The position numbers and the translations under genes are program-made. Shown here one piece after another: positions 44,564-51,828 of a stretch of DNA of 64,000 nucleotides. This stretch comes from DATHRK01 sp035465395 (GTDB lineage: Bacteria > Gemmatimonadota > Gemmatimonadetes > Longimicrobiales > RSA9), in NCBI GenBank assembly GCA_035465395.1, contig DATHRK010000038.1, positions 1-64,000 on the forward strand. The letters are read 5' to 3'. The notes under the pieces are model-generated. The model made no database searches and had not been told where the DNA came from. It saw only the letters and a program-made list of their open reading frames with translations. Position 1 is the first letter of the stretch. Every line of letters begins with the position of its first letter.

Positions 44564-44614
44564 CTCGGCCAGACGGTGGGGGCGCCGGGCTGCGCCCCCA
44601 TCGCCAGGGCCGAG
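44564..44614 (+). terminator. Two-level hairpin after the NTF2-like gene
   Basis: Outer arms CTCGGCC (44564-44570) and GGCCGAG (44608-44614) enclose an inner 12-bp stem (44574-44585 with 44592-44603, core GGGGGCGC/GCGCCCCC). There is no T-tract. It probably stabilises or terminates the preceding mRNA. Confidence 0.45.
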
Positions 44615-44649
44615 CAGCAGGGACCGGCGCCGCGAGACCGGTCGGCTTA

Positions 44650-44773
44650 CCAGGGCTCGGGCGCCGGCGCTCCACATGTCGATCGCCATCCGCCAACTAC
44701 CCTCCTCTCCCCGCTCCCACACCACCGTGTACTTGCCGTACCGCAGCGGCGAGGTCCCCTCCGCCGAAGTCAT
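44650..44773 (-). pseudogene. C-terminal fragment of a DUF4440/SnoaL-like gene
   Basis: About 40 codons translate as SPLRYGKYTVVWERGEEGSW followed by RMAIDMWSAG, which matches the end of the DUF4440 fold (compare MAVWRQVDGEWKISRDIWN in the neighbouring intact gene). The remaining N-terminal two thirds are absent, and the frame then runs on into non-coding sequence. It looks like a truncated remnant rather than a functional gene. Confidence 0.42.
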
Positions 44774-44836
44774 GCGCGAGCAGCGCCGCGATCGCTCTCG
44801 CCGCAGTGCCGGCGGCGCCGCGGCGCGGCCCGGTTG

Positions 44837-45244
44837 TCATGCGACGAGCGCCTGGGCCATCGCCTCGCACGCGTCCACGCAGGCACGGCAGGAGTCGGCG
44901 CAGATCGCGCAATGCTCCATGTGCTCTGCGTGCTTGCCGCACTCTGCCGCGCAGGCCCTGCACGCGGCCACGCACGCCTCGAGCAGCTTTTCCAGCGTGC
45001 GGCGGTCGCGGTGTCCCGCGCGGGCCAACAGGCGCGCGGTGACGTCGCATACGTCGGCGCAATCCTGGTCCAGACGAATGCACTCCGTGAGCTCCGCGGC
45101 GTTGGGTTCGGAGATGCACGCGTCGGCGCACGCCGAGCAGACCTGGGCGCACTGGGCGCAGGCATAGATGCATTCGAGCGCGATCTCCCCCGCGTCGCTC
45201 GCGGGGTGCGGATGTGCGTGGAGGATCTTCTTCAGGGTGTCCAT
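44837..45244 (-). CDS. Cytosolic four-helix-bundle copper-storage protein (Csp3-like)
   Basis: The 135-residue protein has 18 Cys arranged along four helices: ECIYACAQCAQVCSACADAC, a three-Cys helix, EACVAACRACAAEC and EHCAICADSCRACVDAC. The CxxxC/CxxC spacing points the thiols into the bundle. That number and layout match Csp3 copper-storage proteins, which hold many Cu(I) ions. No signal peptide is present, so it is cytosolic. The ATG at 45244 follows GGACGG. Three cupredoxin genes elsewhere in the window fit an active copper economy. Confidence 0.9.
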   Translation of the reverse strand: MDTLKKILHAHPHPASDAGEIALECIYACAQCAQVCSACADACISEPNAAELTECIRLDQDCADVCDVTARLLARAGHRDRRTLEKLLEACVAACRACAAECGKHAEHMEHCAICADSCRACVDACEAMAQALVA

Positions 45245-45477
45245 CGGCCGTCCGTTCTTCAGGGTCGAAGAGTTCGTCGAGCCAGAGGGTGCAAGGCGCG
45301 GACCGCGCCCGTCCTCGGAGTGCCGCGCCCGCCCTGCGGGTGCCGGGCCCGCCCGGGTGGCGGCCGCGACCGCCCCCACCGTCACCGACTGCGGCACGGG
45401 TCGTGCTCGCTGGGTTCGGGCCAGGACCGCCCCGATAGCGGCCCGTTCGCAGCGCTTCAGATCCGCGAGGAGACGCC

Positions 45478-45924
45478 GTGAAGAACCCTCTGAAGACGAT
45501 CCAGACGTCCAAGGCCGCCAAGGCGGTCGCCAGGTCCAAGCCCGTCAAGGCGATCAAGGACGCGCACCCGATCGAGACCATCAAGAAATCCAAGGCCGCC
45601 AAGGCGGTCGCCAAGTCCAAGCCCGTCAAGGCGATCAAGGACGCGCACCCGATCGAGACCATCAAGAAGTCCAAGGCCGCCAAGGCGGTCGCCAAGTCCA
45701 AGGCCGCCAAGGCGGTCGCCGGGTCCAGGCCCGTCAAGGCCATCGCCCGGACGGTCGGCAGCGCCAAGGAGCGGATCGCCTCCATGAATCTGGACACCGG
45801 CGCCGGACCGCTCGGCAAGCGTTCGCGCCAGCAGCTCTACAACCGGGCTCGGGAGCTGGGGGTGAAGGGCCGCAGCAGAATGAACAAGTCGCAGCTCGTG
45901 GCTGCGATCCGACGGGCTAGCTGA
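45478..45924 (+). CDS. Histone H1-like Lys/Ala repeat protein with Rho-N/SAP-like C-terminus
   Basis: The 148-residue, highly basic protein has a Lys/Ala N-terminal half made of two 27-residue repeats (SKAAKAVAKSKPVKAIKDA, then HPIETIKK) and a partial third. The C-terminal 40 residues, LGKRSRQQLYNRARELGVKG then NKSQLVAAIRR, fit the Rho N-terminal/SAP-type helix-extension-helix fold that binds nucleic acid. It is probably a nucleoid-associated or RNA-binding protein. The GTG at 45478 has GAGGAG upstream. The next two small genes follow closely on the same strand. Confidence 0.8.
   Translation: MKNPLKTIQTSKAAKAVARSKPVKAIKDAHPIETIKKSKAAKAVAKSKPVKAIKDAHPIETIKKSKAAKAVAKSKAAKAVAGSRPVKAIARTVGSAKERIASMNLDTGAGPLGKRSRQQLYNRARELGVKGRSRMNKSQLVAAIRRAS
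45508..45693 (+). repeat. 81-bp in-frame tandem repeat
   Basis: Two nearly identical 81-bp units (45508-45588 and 45589-45669) and part of a third encode the 27-residue Lys/Ala repeats. Nucleotide identity is very high, implying recent or ongoing expansion. Confidence 0.85.
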
Positions 45925-45935
45925 AAGGAAGCAGA

Positions 45936-46190
45936 ATGACGATCCGCAGGCTGTACGCTCCGGACTGGCGCATCTGGTTCGAGAAGAAGGACGAGCTGCG
46001 GGACGGCGGCCCGGACGACCCCCGCATCGTGATGATCGAGGTCGACGTGCAGAGCGTCGTTTACATGAAACGGACTGCGTCGACCCCGCGGGTCCTGTTC
46101 GAGATGGCCAAGGGAATGGTCACAGGGGAGGCGCCCGCCCTGGGGCGAACGGAGCACATCGAGGAAGCGGAGATCGAGACGGCGTCGTGA
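45936..46190 (+). CDS. N-terminally truncated general-stress/PNPOx-fold protein
   Basis: The 84-residue protein corresponds to the C-terminal half of the general-stress-protein-26 branch of the PNPOx fold. It contains GGPDDPRIVMIEVDVQSVVYMK and LFEMAKGMVTGEAPALG, which in full-length relatives follow an N-terminal half of about 100 residues. Only 11 bases separate it from the previous stop, so the missing half is not nearby. A good AGGAAG precedes the ATG, suggesting it is still translated. It may be a functional mini-domain or a decaying gene. Confidence 0.6.
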   Translation: MTIRRLYAPDWRIWFEKKDELRDGGPDDPRIVMIEVDVQSVVYMKRTASTPRVLFEMAKGMVTGEAPALGRTEHIEEAEIETAS

Positions 46191-46366
46191 CGCGCGTCGC
46201 CGCGGGCGCACGGGCCGCCCTCGCGCTCGCGGCGATGCTGCTGATGGCCTGCGGGGCCGACCCGTCCTGGACGCCGCGGGAGTTCCGGGATGGGCAGCGG
46301 GCCGCCGACTCCGGGGAGTCGAACGGCCCGAACGCGACGCTGGATCCCACCCGCCGGGGCGGGTGA
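46187..46366 (+). CDS. Small lipoprotein of unknown function
   Basis: This 59-codon gene starts at a GTG overlapping the previous stop (GTGA). The product has a basic start, a hydrophobic stretch and a clear lipobox (LLMACGADPSW), leaving a mature peptide of about 36 residues rich in charged and polar residues. No homologous family is recognised. Coupling to the truncated PNPOx gene suggests co-expression. Confidence 0.55.
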   Translation: MTRVAAGARAALALAAMLLMACGADPSWTPREFRDGQRAADSGESNGPNATLDPTRRGG

Positions 46367-46385
46367 GGCCGGACCAGGCGGGCGG

Positions 46386-46655
46386 TCAGACCAGCGCCTG
46401 ACGCATCTCCCGCGTCGTGGCCAGGAGCACCTCGGCGCGCTTCTGAAGCGCCTCCTCGACGGCTTCGAGCGGCATGTCTTCGCCGTCCACCCTCAACGCG
46501 TAGCCGTCGGCGTCCTCATCGACCGCGTCCGCGGCCTTCTCGTTCGCCGCCTCCGCCTTGCGCAAGGCGAACAGCGCCTTCTGCAGCCACGCCGACTCGT
46601 TCTGCAGGGCCCGCAGGCGCCTGCGCTTCCGTCGCTTTTCCTTGCTCACCACCAT
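46386..46655 (-). CDS. Small basic/acidic coiled-coil protein of unknown function
   Basis: The 89-residue protein has a strongly basic start (SKEKRRKRRRLRALQ) followed by a long amphipathic, probably coiled-coil helix (WLQKALFALRKAEAANEKAA), an acidic linker and a second helix (LEAVEEALQKRAEVLLATTREM). No family is recognised. The ATG at 46655 has GGAAGG about ten bases upstream; longer forms are possible. It converges on the small lipoprotein gene. Confidence 0.5.
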   Translation of the reverse strand: MVVSKEKRRKRRRLRALQNESAWLQKALFALRKAEAANEKAADAVDEDADGYALRVDGEDMPLEAVEEALQKRAEVLLATTREMRQALV

Positions 46656-46783
46656 CCGTTGTGCCTTCCGCTCGGGAGGATCGATGCGGACATCGTCGCG
46701 CATTCGAAGGGCGCGCATCTGGGTCGGCCGGCGCGCACGGTGTCCGGACCTTGTTACGCGGCGAGCGCCGGAATGTTCCAAAT

Positions 46784-46806
46784 AAGTCATTATTTCATAA
46801 TGACTT
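46784..46806. promoter_or_regulatory. Perfect 10-bp palindrome, probable repressor operator upstream of the quinone oxidoreductase
   Basis: AAGTCATTAT (46784-46793) is the perfect inverse of 46797-46806, around a three-base centre, in an AT-rich island within GC-rich DNA, 100 bases before the oxidoreductase ATG. Such sites are typical of dimeric winged-helix repressors (MarR, HxlR). No regulator gene is adjacent. Confidence 0.6.
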
Positions 46807-46905
46807 CCGTCGTCACGGTCCGTCGCGCCGTGTGGAACCACCTGGTTCGGGCGCGTATACTCCGCCGAGCGGGAAGGCGCTGAGGACATTGGCTTCGGGA
46901 GCGAG

Positions 46906-47886
46906 ATGGACGTACTCCGGACGCAGGCGGTACGGGTCCACGAACCCGGCGACCCCGGCGCGCTCGTGGTGGAGGACGTCGAAGTCCCGCCCCCCGGCCA
47001 CGGCGAGGCGCGTATCACCCACGACGCCGTCGGCCTCAATTTCATCGACACCTACCATCGGTCGGGGCTGTACCCGATCCAGCTTCCAGCGACGATCGGC
47101 TCCGAGGGCGCCGGCAGAGTGGAGGCGACCGGTCCGGGCGTCACCGGGCTCACCGTCGGCGACCGGGTGGCGTATCCGAACTCGCTCGGCGCCTACTGCG
47201 GCGCCCGCCTGATCGCGGCCGACCGCCTCGTCGTGCTTCCCGAGGGAATCGAGACGGAGCTGGCGGCGGCCTCGATGCTGAAGGGGCTCACGGCGTGGTA
47301 TCTCCTGCACAGGACGCACTCCGTGCGAGAGGGCGAGACCGTACTGGTCCACGCCGCTGCCGGGGGCGTCGGGAGCCTCCTCGTGCCATGGGCGCGGGCC
47401 CTCGGCGCACGCGTCATCGGTACGGTCGGCAGCGAGGCCAAGGCGGAGCGGGCACGCGAATTGGGGTGCGATGTCCTGATCCGGTATCGCGAGGAAGATG
47501 TCGTCGAGGGGGTGATGGAGGCGACCGCTGGCCGGGGGGTCGACGTGGTCTACGACGGCGTCGGCCGGTCGACGTTCGAGGCATCGCTGGCGAGTGTGGC
47601 CGAGTTCGGCTTGCTCGTGGCGTTCGGCAACGCGTCGGGCCCGGTCGGCCCCGTCGACCTGCTGTCGCTGCGGGACCGAAGCGCCTACGTGACGCGGCCA
47701 TCCCTGGGGCCCCACATCCGCACCGCCGCGTCTCTGCGGGCTGGCGCAGCCGCGCTCTTCGACGCGCTCGCTGACGGCACACTGGCGGTGGAAATCGGGC
47801 AGCGGTTCCGGCTCGAGGAGGCCGCGGCTGCGCACGAGGCGCTCGAATCCCGGAGCACCATCGGCTCGACGATCCTCCTCCCGTAG
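46906..47886 (+). CDS. Zinc-independent quinone oxidoreductase (MDR superfamily)
   Basis: The 326-residue protein has the MDR pattern: GLNFIDTYHRSGLYPIQLPA, GSEGAGRVEATGPGV, LKGLTAWYLL and the Rossmann glycines in VHAAAGGVGSLLVPWA. It lacks the structural zinc cysteines of alcohol dehydrogenases. The family reduces quinones and reactive enones with NADPH. The ATG at 46906 follows GGAG. The palindromic site upstream suggests induction by an electrophile or quinone through a repressor. Confidence 0.93.
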   Translation: MDVLRTQAVRVHEPGDPGALVVEDVEVPPPGHGEARITHDAVGLNFIDTYHRSGLYPIQLPATIGSEGAGRVEATGPGVTGLTVGDRVAYPNSLGAYCGARLIAADRLVVLPEGIETELAAASMLKGLTAWYLLHRTHSVREGETVLVHAAAGGVGSLLVPWARALGARVIGTVGSEAKAERARELGCDVLIRYREEDVVEGVMEATAGRGVDVVYDGVGRSTFEASLASVAEFGLLVAFGNASGPVGPVDLLSLRDRSAYVTRPSLGPHIRTAASLRAGAAALFDALADGTLAVEIGQRFRLEEAAAAHEALESRSTIGSTILLP

Positions 47887-47995
47887 CAGGTCGCTCGAAA
47901 GAGGGCGCAACGGGCGCGGCCGACCGAGTCACGATCTGCACCGTGGCCCGCAACCTGCGCCACCCTTCGCCGAACCACGTCTCGAGGAGTCGGCC

Positions 47996-49552
47996 ATGCA
48001 CCCACAGCCGCGTTGGCTCGCGATCCCGCTGCTGTGCGCGGGGGCCGCAGCCAGCGGGTGCGAGCCGAGCTTCCGCACCGAGTACCTGTACGCGGCGCTT
48101 TCGGGACCGGCGGAGGCGATCGCGCCCGAGCCCGCGCGCGTCACCGACGACCTGCCGCCGCCCGTCACGTTCGGCTGGGACTCCATCGTCGCCCGGGACA
48201 CGCTCGTCGCAGTGCTCACCTTCAACTCGACCGGGTACTTCATCCACCGCGGCGAGCCGATGGGCTTCGAGTACGAGCTGCTCACGGCGTTCGCCGCCGA
48301 CCACGACCTGTTCCTGAGGACGGAGGTGCTGCGCGACCGCCGCGACCTCTTCCGCGCCTTGAATAGCGGTCGGGGCGATGTCGTCGCGTCGCGACTCGTC
48401 GCTTCCCCCGAATACGACGCGGTCGTCGGCCTCACCGACCCCCTCTACGACGCCAAGCCCGTGGTCGTGCAGCGGGCGGGGGCGCCCTACGAACCCCCCG
48501 ATGACAGCCTCGCGGACAGCGCCTCCGCGACCCGGGCTACGCCTCCGGCCAGACCGGAGGCGGTGACGTTGCGCGCGCGGCTCCTGCGGCGCCCCGCAGA
48601 GCTCGCTGGGGAGGAGGTCCACATCCCGGCCGGGTCGGACTACGTGGACCGGATCGTGGAGCTTTCGGATTCGCTCGGGGAGACCATCGAGCTCGTCGAG
48701 GTCGAGGCGACCGGGCGCGTCGAGCCGCTGATCGAGGAAGTGGCGCGGGGGCACATTCGCCTCACCGTCGCCTCCGACAACCTCGCGTCCCTGTCGCGCG
48801 CACGGTTCGAGAACATCGTCGCGATCCCCGTCGTCGGCCCCGAGCAACCCGTGGTCTTCGCCGTCCGGGAGAACGCGCCGGAGCTGCTGGCCGCCCTGAA
48901 CCGCTGGCTCCAGACCGGCGAGGCCAGAGCGCTCCGCGACGTCCTCTATAACAAGTACTTCGTGGACCGGGAGTCCTACCTGGAGCGCACCGAGGACGAA
49001 CTGTTCAGCTCCGAGACGGGCCGGATCTCCCTGTACGACAGCCTCTTCATCCGGGAGGCGGCCGGGATCGGCTGGGACTGGCGTCTCCTGGCGGCACAGG
49101 TCGCCCAGGAGAGCCGTTTCGATCCCAACGCGCGTTCCTGGGTGGGAGCGCAGGGGCTCCTCCAGCTGATGCCGCGCACCGCGCGCGAGCTGGGCGTGCG
49201 CAACCCCACCGACCCGGAGGAGAACGTCGGCGGTGGCGTGCGCTACCTGGCCTGGCTGACGGGGCTCTGGGAGGACGAGATCGAGAACCCGGAGGAGCGG
49301 CTGAAGTTCATCCTCGCCTCCTACAACGCCGGCCGGGGACACGTGCTGGACGCGCAGCGTCTGGCCGAGAAGAACGGCGACGACCCGACGAGTTGGGAGG
49401 ACGTGTCCTACTGGCTACTGCAGAAATCCAAGCCGTCCGTGTACCGGGACAACGTGGTGCGCTTCGGCTACGTCCGAGGCCGCGAACCGGTGCAATACGT
49501 GAGCAAGATCCTTGAGCGGTACGATCGCTACCGCGGAGTGGAGGGCCCGTGA
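47996..49552 (+). CDS. mltF: Membrane-bound lytic murein transglycosylase, MltF type
   Basis: The 518-residue lipoprotein (AAASGC lipobox) has an N-terminal solute-binding (SBP_bac_3) domain, about 55-320 (TFNSTGYFIHRGEPMGFEYE near the start), and a C-terminal SLT lysozyme-like domain with VAQESRFDPNARS carrying the catalytic Glu, GLLQLMPRTARELG and FILASYNAGRGHV. This is the MltF architecture: the binding domain senses muropeptides and the SLT domain cleaves glycan strands to anhydromuropeptides. It is the first gene of a coupled three-gene operon. Confidence 0.92.
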   Translation: MHPQPRWLAIPLLCAGAAASGCEPSFRTEYLYAALSGPAEAIAPEPARVTDDLPPPVTFGWDSIVARDTLVAVLTFNSTGYFIHRGEPMGFEYELLTAFAADHDLFLRTEVLRDRRDLFRALNSGRGDVVASRLVASPEYDAVVGLTDPLYDAKPVVVQRAGAPYEPPDDSLADSASATRATPPARPEAVTLRARLLRRPAELAGEEVHIPAGSDYVDRIVELSDSLGETIELVEVEATGRVEPLIEEVARGHIRLTVASDNLASLSRARFENIVAIPVVGPEQPVVFAVRENAPELLAALNRWLQTGEARALRDVLYNKYFVDRESYLERTEDELFSSETGRISLYDSLFIREAAGIGWDWRLLAAQVAQESRFDPNARSWVGAQGLLQLMPRTARELGVRNPTDPEENVGGGVRYLAWLTGLWEDEIENPEERLKFILASYNAGRGHVLDAQRLAEKNGDDPTSWEDVSYWLLQKSKPSVYRDNVVRFGYVRGREPVQYVSKILERYDRYRGVEGP

Positions 49553-49986
49553 AACCGAGCACGACCGAACGATCCGGAACCAGCGCAGCCGCGAAGGGCA
49601 GCGTGGACCTCTTCGCATCGCCCCCGGCCATCCTGGAGCCGCACGCGAGCCTCGGCTACGTGGGGACGCTCTTCAAGATCCTGGGGGTCACCGTCTTCCT
49701 CATCATCGTCGCCGAAGTCCTCCTGGGCATCCAGGCGGACGGCATCGAGGCCCTGCCGGTCCTCCTGCTGGAAGTCGCGCAGCTGCTCGTGATCGCGGGC
49801 CTGCTGTGGGGAGGCGGAGACATCGCCCGGTTGATCCTGGAAACGAACCACGACATCCGCGCGAGCCGCGTGCTGCTGTGGCAGCTGACGCAGCTACGGC
49901 GCATGGAGCTCCGCCGCGTGGGGCTCGAGGTCGCGCCGGTGAGCCCGCACATGGACCCCGAGACGCTCGCGGAGGACCTCTCGTGA
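49549..49986 (+). CDS. Two-helix membrane protein coupled to MltF
   Basis: The 145-residue protein has an N-terminal hydrophilic tail, two membrane helices (LFKILGVTVFLIIVAEVLLG and LPVLLLEVAQLLVIAGLLWG) and an amphipathic C-terminal segment with basic helices (LLWQLTQLRRMELRRVGLEV). No family is recognised. The GTG start overlaps the MltF stop (GTGA), so it may work with the transglycosylase at the envelope, but that is inference. Confidence 0.75.
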   Translation: MKPSTTERSGTSAAAKGSVDLFASPPAILEPHASLGYVGTLFKILGVTVFLIIVAEVLLGIQADGIEALPVLLLEVAQLLVIAGLLWGGGDIARLILETNHDIRASRVLLWQLTQLRRMELRRVGLEVAPVSPHMDPETLAEDLS

Positions 49987-50207
49987 AGAACGACCAGGAA
50001 GAGACAGCCGATACGGGCGACCGCGAGCACCGTCAGAAGCAATTGGATGAAGCGCTGGACGACACGTTCCCGGCCAGTGACCCGCCGGCCGTCCGCCCCA
50101 ATCGCGCCGACCCCGATCCCGTGACGGAGGGACACGACGAAGGCGTCCCGGCCGGCGGGGAAGGCGATGACCGTGGCGGCCGATCCCGGCCCGACCGGGA
50201 ATCGTGA
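49983..50207 (+). CDS. Small acidic protein with TFPASDPPA motif
   Basis: The 74-residue, very hydrophilic and probably disordered protein contains LDEALDDTFPASDPPAV, a short motif that recurs in many small bacterial proteins of unknown function. The rest is acidic and Gly-rich. The GTG overlaps the stop of the preceding membrane-protein gene (GTGA), making it the third coupled gene after MltF. Confidence 0.65.
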   Translation: MKNDQEETADTGDREHRQKQLDEALDDTFPASDPPAVRPNRADPDPVTEGHDEGVPAGGEGDDRGGRSRPDRES

Positions 50208-50226
50208 GGCGCCGTACGGACGGTGC

Positions 50227-50688
50227 CTAGCGCGCCCTGAGCGCGACGATCCGGACGGCGTATTGCACCGGATCCATAGACGTATCGAGCACCGGTGGCG
50301 GGAGCAGATCGACCAGCTCGACGGTCACGTTGCCCACCCCTGCGCTGTGTGGCTCCAGGTAGGTGTGCAGGACCACGGTCCGCGACAGGCTGCCCGTGGT
50401 CAGGTCGAGCTCGACCGCGCCGTCCCCCGCCCAGATGCACTGGGCGTCGATGGGGCAGCGCGAATCCCCCCGTAGCCGCCGGAAGTGCACCTCCAGGCCA
50501 GCGTCCTCGTACTCTGCCGCTTCCCCGATGCCGATCGTGACCGTATCCCCCAGCGCCGCGAGCATGGTCGAGGCGGGGCCGCGGGGATCGTCGGGGACGT
50601 CCAGCGGATCGTTATCGCTGCAGGCGCCGAGCGCCACCGCGAAAAGGAGGGACGCGGTTGCGCGGCGAGAGAGCTCCAAGCGAGTCAT
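50227..50688 (-). CDS. Lipoprotein of unknown function with RCPxxxxCIWAG motif
   Basis: The 153-residue lipoprotein (ALGAC lipobox) contains DSRCPIDAQCIWAGDGAVELDL, a two-Cys motif common in a group of uncharacterised bacterial lipoproteins, followed by beta strands. The cysteines may form a disulfide or hold metal. It stands alone, converging on the small acidic gene; about 170 bases separate it from the DUF2911 gene downstream of its start. The function is unknown. Confidence 0.72.
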   Translation of the reverse strand: MTRLELSRRATASLLFAVALGACSDNDPLDVPDDPRGPASTMLAALGDTVTIGIGEAAEYEDAGLEVHFRRLRGDSRCPIDAQCIWAGDGAVELDLTTGSLSRTVVLHTYLEPHSAGVGNVTVELVDLLPPPVLDTSMDPVQYAVRIVALRAR

Positions 50689-50857
50689 CGGACCACTCCG
50701 GGAAAGGGGCGCCCTCGGGCGGCGGCTTACCGACGTCGGACGCCCTCCACGCCTGTTCTACACCTCCGATACGTGGCATGGATCCACTCGGAAGCCGTGC
50801 GGCGGCTCGTCGATCTTTCGTGATCGATCAACGCTCCACCGCCGGCGATTGCGACGC

Positions 50858-51733
50858 CTACTCGCCGGTGCGGGCTCCCGAGCCGAACTCGCTCCCCTCG
50901 GCGCCGCGCATGGTAACCGCCACGGCGCGCTCCCCGTCGACCTCGAACTCGAACGACAGGCCGGGTTCGACGGCGTAGAACTCCCCATCGCGGTACAGCC
51001 CGGGCCCGAAGCGGTCGGGGCCCGCCAGAACCAGGTCGAAGGCGTGGTCGTCCTGCGGGTGGATCCCGAAGGGCAACCGGCCCCGCAGCTTGCCGTCCTC
51101 CTCGTACACCTCGAAGCTCGCGGGCTCGGCGGGCCACGGCATCCCGGGGCCGATGACGATCTCGTACACGCCGATGTATTTCGCTCTCTCGTCGGCCGCG
51201 AGCACGGCCTCGGTCGCGGGCACGGTGATGTTCAACGGTACGGCGGTCGTCCCCCAATGCAGGCGCAGCACCATGGCGTCACCGCGGACGACCGGGAAGC
51301 TCCACGTCAGCATCTCCAGGTGCTCGGCCGACTCCGGGGTCGCGCCGATGGCGTACGCCCCGGCCGCCGAGTCCGGCTTCTGGAAGTGGAACATCTCTGC
51401 GTTCCCGTTCAACACGATCGACCACGTGTCCTCCCGGGGGATCGCCCAGACGGAGTACTTCCCCTCCGCGACCTCCACCCCATTGATGCTGACGTCGTTG
51501 TCGACCTCGAGGGTCGTGGCCCAGTTGGCCCCCGGCGTCCACACACCGCCCCAGGGGACCAGGTCGCCGAAGAGCGCGCGGCCCCTGGCCGAGGGGCGCG
51601 AGTACTCCACCGTGACGGTCGTTCCGTCCGCCGTTTGCGCCACGACGGCCCTCTCGCTGGCACGAATCTGCGCCTCGAGCGGCGCTGCCGCGGCGAGCGA
51701 CAGGGCCGCGGCCGCTACGATCGCTTGCTTCAT
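50858..51733 (-). CDS. DUF2911 exported protein
   Basis: The 291-residue protein has a signal peptide ending near PLEAQ. The DUF2911 domain shows VEYSRPSARGRALFGDLVPW, GVWTPGANWATTLEVDND, GKYSVWAIPREDTWSIVLN and FPVVRGDAMVLRLHWG. A C-terminal beta-rich extension of about 110 residues follows. DUF2911 proteins are common in Bacteroidota and Gemmatimonadota and have no established function. The ATG at 51733 has AGGAG at six-base spacing. Confidence 0.88.
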   Translation of the reverse strand: MKQAIVAAAALSLAAAAPLEAQIRASERAVVAQTADGTTVTVEYSRPSARGRALFGDLVPWGGVWTPGANWATTLEVDNDVSINGVEVAEGKYSVWAIPREDTWSIVLNGNAEMFHFQKPDSAAGAYAIGATPESAEHLEMLTWSFPVVRGDAMVLRLHWGTTAVPLNITVPATEAVLAADERAKYIGVYEIVIGPGMPWPAEPASFEVYEEDGKLRGRLPFGIHPQDDHAFDLVLAGPDRFGPGLYRDGEFYAVEPGLSFEFEVDGERAVAVTMRGAEGSEFGSGARTGE

Positions 51734-51828
51734 CCATCGCTCCTGTCGTCGGGCGAATCGTCGGTGTCGATGCCGGACGGGCGAGCCCGCCGGCCGGGGC
51801 CAACGATGACGTCGAGGCCCGTGCCGGA

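Noticed and set aside
45508..45693. CRISPR-like direct repeats
   Set aside because: The 81-bp units are contiguous, in frame, and encode Lys/Ala repeats; there are no spacers.
44697..45818. Long minus frame with repeated Leu/Asp segments over the H1-like gene
   Set aside because: It is the antisense image of the 81-bp repeats; the plus frame has a start with GAGGAG and a sensible nucleic-acid-binding end.
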